Shown here: in pieces, positions 23,232 through 31,327 of the stretch
How positions within the stretch are numbered: position 1 is the first letter of the stretch
Layout of the letters: every line of letters starts with the position of its first letter
Source: Halapricum salinum
GTDB taxonomy: Archaea; Halobacteriota; Halobacteria; Halobacteriales; Haloarculaceae
Reading direction: 5' to 3'
Length of the DNA: 64,000 nt
Assembly: GCF_004799665.1 (NCBI RefSeq)
Contig: NZ_CP031310.1
Coordinates: 674,887 to 738,886 of the forward strand
Made by a program: the position numbers and the translations under genes
Notes under the pieces: generated by a model
Told to the model about the DNA's origin: nothing
The model's input: the letters and a program-made list of their open reading frames with translations, nothing else
The model's database searches: none

Positions 23232-24443
23232 CTAGCGCTGGTCGGACCCGCTCTGGGGGGTAGTTGTCTCGCCTAGCTCTTCGGGGAGGCGGCGACGGTT
23301 GATGTCGCCGCTCTCTTTGATGATGTTCAACGCGGTCAGCAGGTCCGAGCGGGTGAGCAGGCCGACGAACTCCTCGCCGTCGTAGACCAGCAGCCGGCCG
23401 ATGTTGTTGCGCTGGAGTCGTTCCATGGCGTCCATCGCGCTGGCGGTCGGCTCGATCGTGTGGAGATCGGCCGTCATCACTTCCTCGACGCGATAGGCCT
23501 CGCGTTCGACCTCCCGGACTGCGCGGGCGTCGTCGAGCGTCACGAGGCCGACGATCCCGCCGTCGCGTGCGACCGGATAGCCAGTGTGGCGCTGTCTGAA
23601 CATCTGCTCGATCAGATCGGCGACGGACATCTCCGCGTCGACGGTGTCGATCCGATCGGCCGGCGTCATGATGTCCTGGACCTGAAATCCCTCGAAGGCG
23701 GCTTTCATCATGGTCTGCTGGGCCTCGCCCGAGGCGCCGATGTAGATGAAGAAGGCGATCGCGACCATGAACAGCCCGCCCGGCCCGAACAGCCCGAACA
23801 GCCCGAGCAAGATCGCGAAGATCTTGCCGACCTCGGCGGCGATCTTGGTCGCGCGCGCATAGCCACGTCTGCGGGCCAGCAGCGCACGCAGGACGCGGCC
23901 ACCGTCCATCGGGAAGCCCGGCAACATGTTGAAGATAGCCAGCGCGAGGTTCATCAACGCGAGATATCCGAGGACGAACTTGGTGGCTGCGAGTGTGACG
24001 CCGCTGCCGGCAGGGACGGCGAGAAAAGCCCCATACGAGAGGACTGCGAGGGCGACGCTGACGAACGGCCCGGCGAGAGCGATGAACAGTTCGTGCTTCC
24101 AGTCTTCGGGCATCTCGTCGAGCTGGGCGATCCCGCCGAACAGCCACAGCGTGATCGAAGAGATCGGATACCCGTACCGGATCGCGACCAGCGAATGGCC
24201 CAGCTCGTGCAAGACGACCCCGACGAACAGACCCAGGGCGGCCGTCAGTCCGAGCACCCACCTGATCGCACCCTCTTCGAGCGGGCCGACGGGCAGCCCC
24301 GCCCCCCAGACGTCGTTGAGCAGGCCAACGGTCTGGCCGACCTGTGCACCGATGATCCAGGCGAAGAGCGGAAGCACGAGCAGGAACGTGAGATCGAGTT
24401 GAATCGGAATGCCGAACGCACTGCCGATCCGGAAACGTGCCAT
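23232..24443 (-). CDS. Site-2 protease (M50) with two CBS domains
   Basis: A 403-residue polytopic metalloprotease of the SpoIVFB-like, CBS-carrying type. The zinc site HELGH is at 79-83 and the third ligand in NMLPGFPMDGGR (about 168-179). About six transmembrane helices cover 20-245. Two CBS motifs (about 255-375) follow in the cytosol and probably gate cleavage according to adenine-nucleotide level. Likely role: intramembrane cleavage of a membrane-bound factor. Candidate substrates are unknown. A TATA-like CTTATG lies about 24-29 bases before the start. Confidence 0.9.
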   Translation of the reverse strand: MARFRIGSAFGIPIQLDLTFLLVLPLFAWIIGAQVGQTVGLLNDVWGAGLPVGPLEEGAIRWVLGLTAALGLFVGVVLHELGHSLVAIRYGYPISSITLWLFGGIAQLDEMPEDWKHELFIALAGPFVSVALAVLSYGAFLAVPAGSGVTLAATKFVLGYLALMNLALAIFNMLPGFPMDGGRVLRALLARRRGYARATKIAAEVGKIFAILLGLFGLFGPGGLFMVAIAFFIYIGASGEAQQTMMKAAFEGFQVQDIMTPADRIDTVDAEMSVADLIEQMFRQRHTGYPVARDGGIVGLVTLDDARAVREVEREAYRVEEVMTADLHTIEPTASAMDAMERLQRNNIGRLLVYDGEEFVGLLTRSDLLTALNIIKESGDINRRRLPEELGETTTPQSGSDQR

Positions 24444-24760
24444 GCTCGTGGATTGTCACGGAACCCCCATAAGCACGTGTGTCGAGTCGTCGACTCTCGA
24501 CAACTCGTATATAGTTTCGAAGCGTTTTCTGACAATAGAACGTGTCTAGACACCAATAACAGCCGTTTCAAATTATCTCGATTGATATTTTCGGAGAGTA
24601 TCTTAAGTAAGGGAAGTTGGTATCCGCAACTACCGGTCGCCGGGGATAGGGCGACCATGAACAACCGTGATCGACATCGTTTCACACGGCTGCGGCGCTG
24701 GCTGGTGGCCCACAGAGGTCCACGAGCGACTGTGAGACGAGCGTCATCACAGAGAGACGC
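24444..24760. other. AT-rich divergent intergenic region
   Basis: These 317 bases are clearly AT-richer than their surroundings. They hold the promoter of the M50 protease (minus) and, rightward, a tatata box at 24509, a palindromic GTCGAG-N-CTCGAC region near 24482-24502 and a 7-bp-arm hairpin (GGTCGCC/GGCGACC, 24635-24656). A 35-codon frame (24657-24764, MNNRDRHRFTRLRR...) starts right after the hairpin and overlaps the next gene by ATGA; it is very Arg-rich and I do not call it a gene. Confidence 0.5.
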
Positions 24761-25381
24761 ATGAAACGACACCCAGAGCGGGACGAGAAGACGGGCATAG
24801 ACAGACGAACGTACTTGCAGATCGCGGGTGGGGCCGCGATCGTCGGTGGAGCAGCCGGCTGTCTGGGTGGAGCACGGGCCGAAGAAGTCCGGTATGGCTA
24901 CGGTGGCGAGCGATACGTGCTCGACTCGACAGCGCTCGACGCGGAGTCGCTCAACCTCACAGCCGAGAGCGAGCCGAACGACGCCTGTGCCGACGCGAAT
25001 CCGATCGAACTCGACACGGACATCAGTGGAACGCTGGAGACGGCCGGCGTCGACTGGTACTCGTTCGACCTGAGCGCCGACACGGCCTTCGAGGTCGTCT
25101 TCGATCGCATCCCAGAGACCGGCGTCACCGGCGTCGTGGTCTACGGGCCCAACTGTGAGTTCATGCAGTTGCGCCAGGTCGGAACCTCGCAGTCGGTCCG
25201 ACTGGCCGCGACCGCGAGCGAGGCCGGCACCTACACCGTCGAAGTGACGGACATCAACAGTGCCGACGGCGAATATACGGTCGCGGTCGACACCGGGTCG
25301 TACAACACGCCGACGCCGACACCCGAAGACGACTACGGCGAGGCTGGCTTCGGCGAGGCCGGCTACGGGGGCACTGCGTAA
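24761..25381 (+). CDS. Tat-exported lipoprotein with a pre-peptidase-like beta domain
   Basis: A 206-residue surface protein. The twin-arginine signal DRRTYLQIAGG (Arg15-Arg16) and the lipobox AAGC (Cys34) indicate Tat export and lipid anchoring outside the cell. The rest resembles a PPC-type beta sandwich (about 75-185: ESEPNDACADANPIELDTDISGTL...VDWYSFDLSADTAFEVVF...GTYTVEVTDINSADGEYTVAV). It ends with a Thr/Pro stretch and a Gly/Tyr/Glu-rich tail. PPC domains occur at the ends of secreted enzymes as binding or spacer modules. Likely a surface component of the adjacent polysaccharide locus; function unproven. Confidence 0.75.
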   Translation: MKRHPERDEKTGIDRRTYLQIAGGAAIVGGAAGCLGGARAEEVRYGYGGERYVLDSTALDAESLNLTAESEPNDACADANPIELDTDISGTLETAGVDWYSFDLSADTAFEVVFDRIPETGVTGVVVYGPNCEFMQLRQVGTSQSVRLAATASEAGTYTVEVTDINSADGEYTVAVDTGSYNTPTPTPEDDYGEAGFGEAGYGGTA

Positions 25382-25523
25382 GCGCCAGCCCCATCGGTCG
25401 TACCCACAGCTGGACCCAGCGGCGTACCTGGTTCCGGCTGTGGTTCGGTACGTATGTGTTAGAGAACAACAATCAAACGATCACGATACATATCCTGACG
25501 ACGTAGATAACCCACAACCACCC

Positions 25524-25817
25524 ATGACAGACAATCACAACTACAAGACACCTGCACAGGGGACACTCGACTGGCACGTCCCGCTCAACGATAACTTCGC
25601 GTCACTCGACATCGACGTCGAGATCCGTGATACGGACGCGAACAAGGAGAACTACGAACCGAAACAGAACGCCAAGTTCCTCGCGACCGACACCGGCGAC
25701 GTCTACCTCGGTGACGGGAGCGCCTGGCAACAGCTCGGCTCGATGACGAACGTGAACGTGGGGTCGACGGCCCCATCGAATCCGTCTGAAGGCGATCTCT
25801 GGATCGACACGAGCTAG
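25524..25817 (+). CDS. Small tail-fibre-like protein preceding the beta-helix lyase
   Basis: A 97-residue protein starting MTDNHNYKTPAQGTLDWHVPLNDNF. It contains FLATDTGDVYLGDGSAWQQLGS and ends with NPSEGDLWIDTS. These patterns (GDGSAW, SNP.EGDLW.DT) are typical of phage tail-fibre and structural-protein segments and are also seen in some haloarchaeal surface proteins. No signal peptide and no cysteines. It ends four bases before the beta-helix gene, so the two are one operon. The function is unknown; a structural partner or adaptor of the lyase is the best guess. Confidence 0.65.
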   Translation: MTDNHNYKTPAQGTLDWHVPLNDNFASLDIDVEIRDTDANKENYEPKQNAKFLATDTGDVYLGDGSAWQQLGSMTNVNVGSTAPSNPSEGDLWIDTS

Positions 25818-25821
25818 GATC

Positions 25822-27687
25822 ATGGCCGAGTACTACCTCGCGCCGGACGGCGACGACGCCAATCCCGGGACAGAGACCCAGCCGTTCGGAACGCTCCAGA
25901 CACTCCTGAGTTCGCTCTCGGCTGGCGACACGGGATACGCCCGCGGCGGGACCTACTATCCGACGGGCTACGCCGATGGCTCCGCCCAGGAGGGGACGTC
26001 CGGCTCGCCCATCCGACTGGAGGGCTACCCGGGCGAAGATCCAGTCTTCGACTTCGGCAACGACACCTACGGCGGGCTCCGGCTGTGGAACTGCGCCTAC
26101 TGGGAGCTCCGGAACTTCACCGTCCGCAACGCCCCGAGCTACGGGGTCTACCTCTTCGGCGGCACCCAACACTGCCTGCTGGAGGACCTCACGGTGATCG
26201 GGTCGGGCGGCGATTCCAGCGCCAGCGGTGCCGGGATCAACCTCTACAACGCCCCCGACACGACCGTCCGCAACTGCGTCTCCCGGGACAACTACGATCC
26301 CTCGAGCGGCGGCGGCAACGCCGACGGCATCGCCGCCGAGTCCTCGCCGCGCTGTGTGATCGAAGACTGTGTGAGCCACGGCAACTCAGACGACGGGTTC
26401 GACCTCTGGAAGGCAGAGGGCGAGACGATCCGCCGATGCGTGGCCTACGACAACGGCTGGGATCCGGACGGCAACACCGCCGGCGACGGCAACGGCTTCA
26501 AACTCGGCGGCGGATCGACCAGCGGCGGCCACCGCATCGAGCGGTGTGTCTCCTACCAGAATCGCTCGCGCGGGTTCCACTACAACGAGGCGAACATCCC
26601 CGTCGAACTGTTCAACTGCACCGCCTGGGACAACTCGACGAACTACTGGTTCGCCGAGGTCGAACACGTCCTCCGGAACAACCTCTCCTACCAGGGGTCG
26701 GTCTCGATGAGCAGCGCCACCGACCACCAGTTCAACTCCTGGAACCTCGGGATCGACGACCCCTCCTTCGAGAGTACCGACCCGACGAGTTCGGACTTCC
26801 TCCGGCTCTCGCCGGACAGTCCCGCTATCGACGCCGGGACCGACGTCGGTCTCGACTTCGCCGGCGACGCCCCTGATCTCGGTGCCTACGAGACCGACGG
26901 CGGGACAGATAGCGGGACGGCGACGAGCCCGACGCTGAAGGTCGCGACGGCCGACGGCAGCGGCGGCGTCGGGTTCCAGACGGCGACGGCGCGATACTAC
27001 GACGGCAGCCAGTGGGTCGCCCCGCCAGTCTCCTACTACGACGGCAGCCAGTTCGTCACCGTCGCCGAGGGCGAGACGAGTGACAACAGTGGAGGTGGCT
27101 CGACCGACCCGAACCTGGTCGAGAGCTTCGAGAGCGGCGACCTCTCGGCGTACAACGGCGACACCGGGGCCTTCGCCGTGGCGTCCGACCGGGCCACCGA
27201 CGGCTCGAACGCGCTCGTCAGTACGGCGGGCCAGTCGGCCTGGCAGAGCATCCGCTCGACGAGCGGCCTGGAGACGTACGTCCCACACGGCTCGACGGTT
27301 GCGGTCGACGTCTACGTCACCGACAGCAGCGACTGTGCGATCGTGCGCTTCGGCGTCGGTGGCGCGAACAACTGGATCGGCGCCGGCTGGAACGGCAACA
27401 ACGGCGGTATCCAGGTCTCGGAAGCCGTCTCCGGCAGCTGGTCCCAGCTCACGATGGGATCGATGAGCGCAGTCCCCGGCGAGTGGATGACCTACGAAAT
27501 CGCCTGGGGCGTCTCCGCGGACGACGCCGTCGACGTCACCATCACCGACGCCGCCGGCGAGGAGATCGGATCGGCCAGTACGAGCGCCGACGCCAGCCAC
27601 CAGGGCGACGACGGCGTCGGCTTCGAGTACACCTTCCAGTACGGCGGCAGCGGGCCAGTGTACTTCGACAACATGCGTCTGGTCTAG
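25822..27687 (+). CDS. PL9-like right-handed beta-helix protein without signal peptide
   Basis: A 621-residue protein. Residues 1-345 form a pectate-lyase-like beta helix: the start YYLAPDGDDANPGTETQPFGTL, Ca-site motif NSDDGFDLW (188-196) and GNGFKLGG with the catalytic-type Lys227 match family PL9 as I recall it. Then come two copies of a YYDGSQ(W/F)V motif (about 393-415) and a C-terminal jelly-roll-like domain (about 428-621: ESFESGDLSAYNGDTGAF...FDNMRLV). Remarkably there is no Sec or Tat signal, unlike its paralogue at 49.3 kb. It may cleave uronate-containing polysaccharide. Confidence 0.8.
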   Translation: MAEYYLAPDGDDANPGTETQPFGTLQTLLSSLSAGDTGYARGGTYYPTGYADGSAQEGTSGSPIRLEGYPGEDPVFDFGNDTYGGLRLWNCAYWELRNFTVRNAPSYGVYLFGGTQHCLLEDLTVIGSGGDSSASGAGINLYNAPDTTVRNCVSRDNYDPSSGGGNADGIAAESSPRCVIEDCVSHGNSDDGFDLWKAEGETIRRCVAYDNGWDPDGNTAGDGNGFKLGGGSTSGGHRIERCVSYQNRSRGFHYNEANIPVELFNCTAWDNSTNYWFAEVEHVLRNNLSYQGSVSMSSATDHQFNSWNLGIDDPSFESTDPTSSDFLRLSPDSPAIDAGTDVGLDFAGDAPDLGAYETDGGTDSGTATSPTLKVATADGSGGVGFQTATARYYDGSQWVAPPVSYYDGSQFVTVAEGETSDNSGGGSTDPNLVESFESGDLSAYNGDTGAFAVASDRATDGSNALVSTAGQSAWQSIRSTSGLETYVPHGSTVAVDVYVTDSSDCAIVRFGVGGANNWIGAGWNGNNGGIQVSEAVSGSWSQLTMGSMSAVPGEWMTYEIAWGVSADDAVDVTITDAAGEEIGSASTSADASHQGDDGVGFEYTFQYGGSGPVYFDNMRLV

Positions 27688-27716
27688 GTCGGGACGCACT
27701 CTCTTCGGGCACGTAC

Positions 27717-29576
27717 TCAGGACACACTCCCTTCAGGCACGTACCACAACTCGTAGCCGCCGTTGTCGTAGACGCGAGCGGCGGTCGGATCGGCGTTCAA
27801 CCAGCGTAGATCCGACTGGCGGTAGGGAATCAGCGTCTCCCGCTGGGCGGGCGTGAAGTACGCGTCGGTGTAGAACACCCGGTCGAAGCGGTGGGTCGCG
27901 ATGTACGTCTCGTTGTAGCGTGTGCCGACCGTCGTGTTGACCGCGTCGTAGCCGAATCCCCTGGGCAACCCGGTCTGGTAGTTCGGCGGCCAGAGATTGG
28001 GGTCGACGCTGCCGCGGACGTACCACTCCATCTTGTGACTGATCGAGTAGGTTCGGATCGGCAGCGTCTGGTCGCCCTCCGTGAGGACGAACTCGCTGCC
28101 CTCGTACTCGGCGTCGGTGAGTTGCTCGTTGGGCCAGTAAGCCCCGTGTGCGCCCAGGAGGGCCGCGACGACGATCCCTGCACCGAGAATGGCCACTGCG
28201 AGGTACTGTCGCCGCGGCCGCCACTCGGTCGTTCGTGCGAGCAACAGCCCGTAGAGGAAGACGGCCATCACGATCATGTATCGCGCGACCCGGATCGGCT
28301 CGAACTCGATGAGATACACCAGCAAGAACGCGACGGCGAGTCCGAAGCCGACGCCGAACTGTGCCGTCGCGAACGCCTCCGGATACCGCGAGCGCCGCCG
28401 CAGCACCTCGGAGACGACGAACAGGCCGAACAGCCCCGCCACGACGAGGTAGACGAACACCATCCCGTACAGTTCGACGAATCGGACGAGGAGTTCGGCC
28501 ATCGAGAGCGGTGCCGAGGCGGCCTCCTCGGCGACGGCCTGGCCCGGCGAACTGCCCCCAGAGAGCCACGTGCCGACGATCTGCTCGATCGAGGTCCGGG
28601 TCTCCCGGAAGTTGATGTACCAGAGGTACGTCGCGGGGGCGACGACGAACGCCAGCGTCGGGCGGATCTTCCGGACCGACGCGCCCCGCAGCCACTCGTA
28701 GACGTACCCGAAGGCGGTCGTCGAGAGGATCAACACGACCAGAAAGCCCGCCGTCACGGGGTGGAAGAAGACGATCCCGATCCCGAAGACCACGAACAAC
28801 AGCAGATACGTGTGTGAGTTGCTCCGGCGGTACTGTTCGAGGATCGCGAGCACTATCGGAAAGAGAAAGAGCGAGAGAAACGAGGGGATGATCGTCGTCT
28901 GGAATATCGTGAACACGAGCGGCGTCGCCGCCACCAGCCCGTAGACGACCGTCTCCCGGCGGCCAGTCGCGACCCGGACGAGATAGCCCATCGAGAGAAT
29001 ATACATCGCGGTGAACGCGAACTCGACGACGTACTCCGCACCTTGCAGGGGAACCCCGAGCAGGACCAGCTCCGAGACGAGGGTGTGCTGCATGGGATAC
29101 CACGATCCCGCGGCGATCGTCCCCGTCTGGAGGATCCCCTTCACGTCGCCGATGTGGACGAGGATGTCCGACGCACCACGGCCGTACAGGCGGTAGCCGC
29201 GAGCCAGCGGCAGGAAGAAAAACAGCGCGTAGTCACCCAGTGCGAGCGCGACGGCGTGTCGCCAGTAGCCCGAGCTGTCGATCGCCGAGAGCAGCGCCAC
29301 GACAATCGAGACGACGAGCACGCCGTAGAAACACAGCCAGAACAACAGGGGAAACTGCGCGGTCAGCGACGTCTCGAAGTCGGGAGCCGGCTCGACGGTC
29401 ACGAACAGCCAGGTCGCGACGAGCAGGCCGAGGGCTGCGGCGACGAGCAGTCCCTCCTGAATTCGTCCAGACCGGGAGACGGGCACGCCGCTCACAGTCG
29501 GCTCCCCCTGCCCGAATCGCCGTCCATACCCGCTGTTCTCCACGGAGGCAGTTAACCCTTCGTTGCCGATCGCCAC
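27717..29576 (-). CDS. Polytopic membrane protein, GT-C or Wzy-like candidate
   Basis: A 619-residue protein with about 12-13 hydrophobic segments between residues 40 and 470, and a C-terminal soluble domain (about 470-619) that should face outside. The large loop DILVHIGDVKGILQTGTIAAGSWYPMQHTLVSELVLL resembles the first periplasmic loop of GT-C glycosyltransferases. It could be a polymerase, ligase or dolichol-sugar transferase. The GTG start at 29576 is uncertain; a GTG 11 codons later is possible. It is divergent from the amidotransferase gene with promoters in the 74-base gap. Confidence 0.65.
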   Translation of the reverse strand: MAIGNEGLTASVENSGYGRRFGQGEPTVSGVPVSRSGRIQEGLLVAAALGLLVATWLFVTVEPAPDFETSLTAQFPLLFWLCFYGVLVVSIVVALLSAIDSSGYWRHAVALALGDYALFFFLPLARGYRLYGRGASDILVHIGDVKGILQTGTIAAGSWYPMQHTLVSELVLLGVPLQGAEYVVEFAFTAMYILSMGYLVRVATGRRETVVYGLVAATPLVFTIFQTTIIPSFLSLFLFPIVLAILEQYRRSNSHTYLLLFVVFGIGIVFFHPVTAGFLVVLILSTTAFGYVYEWLRGASVRKIRPTLAFVVAPATYLWYINFRETRTSIEQIVGTWLSGGSSPGQAVAEEAASAPLSMAELLVRFVELYGMVFVYLVVAGLFGLFVVSEVLRRRSRYPEAFATAQFGVGFGLAVAFLLVYLIEFEPIRVARYMIVMAVFLYGLLLARTTEWRPRRQYLAVAILGAGIVVAALLGAHGAYWPNEQLTDAEYEGSEFVLTEGDQTLPIRTYSISHKMEWYVRGSVDPNLWPPNYQTGLPRGFGYDAVNTTVGTRYNETYIATHRFDRVFYTDAYFTPAQRETLIPYRQSDLRWLNADPTAARVYDNGGYELWYVPEGSVS

Positions 29577-29650
29577 CTTTGGGCGGACATTAAAGCCCTC
29601 GCTGTCGTAGCTGTGGCCGTGAGAATCTCCGAACGTCGAGGTCGGGAAGC

Positions 29651-31309
29651 GTGATCGACGTCGTCTCCACGTCGTACCGCGAGTGGAACGAGTTCGACGG
29701 CGTCACCGTCTGCGGGTTCGCCTTCGACGGCGAGACGCTGCTCTCCGAGCAGTCGCTGTGTACGCACTTCGCCGACGTGGAGACGCTTTCGGGGTTCGCC
29801 GACGCGCTGGACGCGCTCGACGGCTTCTTCGCAGTCGCCCTCGAAGGAGAGGATGGACTGTTCCTGGGTGTCGATCACGTCCGCTCGATCCCGCTTCTGT
29901 ACGCGCCCGAGGCCGGCCTCGCTGGCGACGACGCCGCAGGGATTCGCAAGCGACTGGGCGACCCGCCGAACGACCCGCTCGCCGAGAGCGAACTGCTCGC
30001 CGGTGGTACGGTACTGGACAACCGGACGCTCGTTTCCGACCTGTTCACGGTCCGCCCGGGCGAAGCGGTCGAACTACGTGACGGCGAGGCCGAGACCGAA
30101 CGGTACTTCGAGTACTGTCCGACCGGCGGGACGGGCGTCGGTGACCGCGAGGCTCGCGAGCGCCTGCACGAGGCCCTCGACACGTCGTTCGATCGCTTCG
30201 TCGACTTCGTCGGAGATCGGCAGGTCGCCCTCTCGCTGTCGGGCGGGACAGACTCGCGGCTGCTCGCGACGGAACTCGCCCGCCGTGACTGTGACGTGCT
30301 CGCCTATTCGTTCGGTCGGCCCGACTGTGCGGACGTGACGGTCGCAGCAGAGATCGCTGCGGCACTCGACATCCCCTGGACGTTCGTCGAGTACACGATG
30401 GAGGGCTGGCGCGAGTGGTACTGCTCGCCCGAGCGCGAGGCGTTCGTCGCGGCGACGACCACCGACGACAGCATCCCCAACTACGGGCTCATGCCGGCGC
30501 TCGCCCACCTCCGGGAAGTCGGGCTACTCGACGACGACGCCGTCTGTACCGCGGGCCAGACCGTCGTCGGGATGAGCGAGAACGTGCCCGACCAGTTGAC
30601 GGTGCCGGAGCCGACAGTCGACAGTCTCCGCGACGCAATCGTCGACTACTGGGCGCGCTGGCAGTGGGACAACCCGGCGTTCGATCGGGCCGTGCGCGAA
30701 CGGATCGCCGACAGCGTCAGCGCCGAGGTGACGTCCCTGGAGTCAGGATTCAGCCAGTTCGAGCGCTGGAAGATGGCCGACCGCCACGTCAAGTACTTCA
30801 TCGCAGAGGCCCGCCAGTACGACTTTCACGGACTCTCGTGGTGGTACCCGCTGTGGGATCGCGAGCTGGTCGCGGCCTGGGAGGCGACCTCCTTTTCCGA
30901 TCGCCGCGGCAAGCAGTTGTACACGGCGGTCGCCGACGAGCGGTTCACCGACGTCGCCGGCGTCTCACCTGCAGCGGCGGCCGGGACCGTCGCCGGGACG
31001 GCCGCACCGTCGCTCGCCGGCCGGGCGTTCGACAGCGTCGCCGAGACCCTGGCGGACAGTCCGATCGCCCCCCTGATCGCACCCGTCTACTGGTGGCTCC
31101 AGCGCCGACGATCGACCTACGGCGACCACCCGCTGGCGTGGTACGGCATGATCCCGCCGGACCTGTTCGCCAGACTCTACAGCGGGCGCGAGGACGTCCA
31201 CACCCTGCAGACGCTGGACGCCGTCGACCGAGCCTCGTTTCTGGACGGGACCGTGACCGATCCACCGAAAGACGGCGTGCTGTCGCTACCGTACGACGGA
31301 CGCGAGTGA
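29651..31309 (+). CDS. Asparagine-synthetase-family amidotransferase lacking the catalytic N-terminal Cys
   Basis: A 552-residue protein. The N-terminal Ntn-like half (about 1-150) starts MIDVVSTSYREWNEFDG, so the Cys nucleophile of glutaminases is absent. The synthetase half contains the ATP pyrophosphatase loop SGGTDSR (197-203). Thus it can adenylate a carboxyl but would need ammonia from elsewhere, or act as a ligase with another amine. In sugar loci such proteins are thought to amidate carboxylates, but this one is unassigned. GTG start; TATA-like ACATTAAAG at 29587-29595. Confidence 0.75.
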   Translation: MIDVVSTSYREWNEFDGVTVCGFAFDGETLLSEQSLCTHFADVETLSGFADALDALDGFFAVALEGEDGLFLGVDHVRSIPLLYAPEAGLAGDDAAGIRKRLGDPPNDPLAESELLAGGTVLDNRTLVSDLFTVRPGEAVELRDGEAETERYFEYCPTGGTGVGDREARERLHEALDTSFDRFVDFVGDRQVALSLSGGTDSRLLATELARRDCDVLAYSFGRPDCADVTVAAEIAAALDIPWTFVEYTMEGWREWYCSPEREAFVAATTTDDSIPNYGLMPALAHLREVGLLDDDAVCTAGQTVVGMSENVPDQLTVPEPTVDSLRDAIVDYWARWQWDNPAFDRAVRERIADSVSAEVTSLESGFSQFERWKMADRHVKYFIAEARQYDFHGLSWWYPLWDRELVAAWEATSFSDRRGKQLYTAVADERFTDVAGVSPAAAAGTVAGTAAPSLAGRAFDSVAETLADSPIAPLIAPVYWWLQRRRSTYGDHPLAWYGMIPPDLFARLYSGREDVHTLQTLDAVDRASFLDGTVTDPPKDGVLSLPYDGRE

Positions 31310-31327
31310 TCTCTGCGTTCGTCTCGA

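Noticed and set aside
24657-24764. 35-codon Arg-rich frame before the Tat lipoprotein
   Set aside because: Arg-rich composition is typical of chance frames in this GC-rich DNA; kept only as a low-interest finding because of its ATGA overlap and hairpin.
25524-27687. Prophage
   Set aside because: Only a tail-fibre-like small gene and a beta-helix gene are present; there is no capsid, portal, terminase or integrase.
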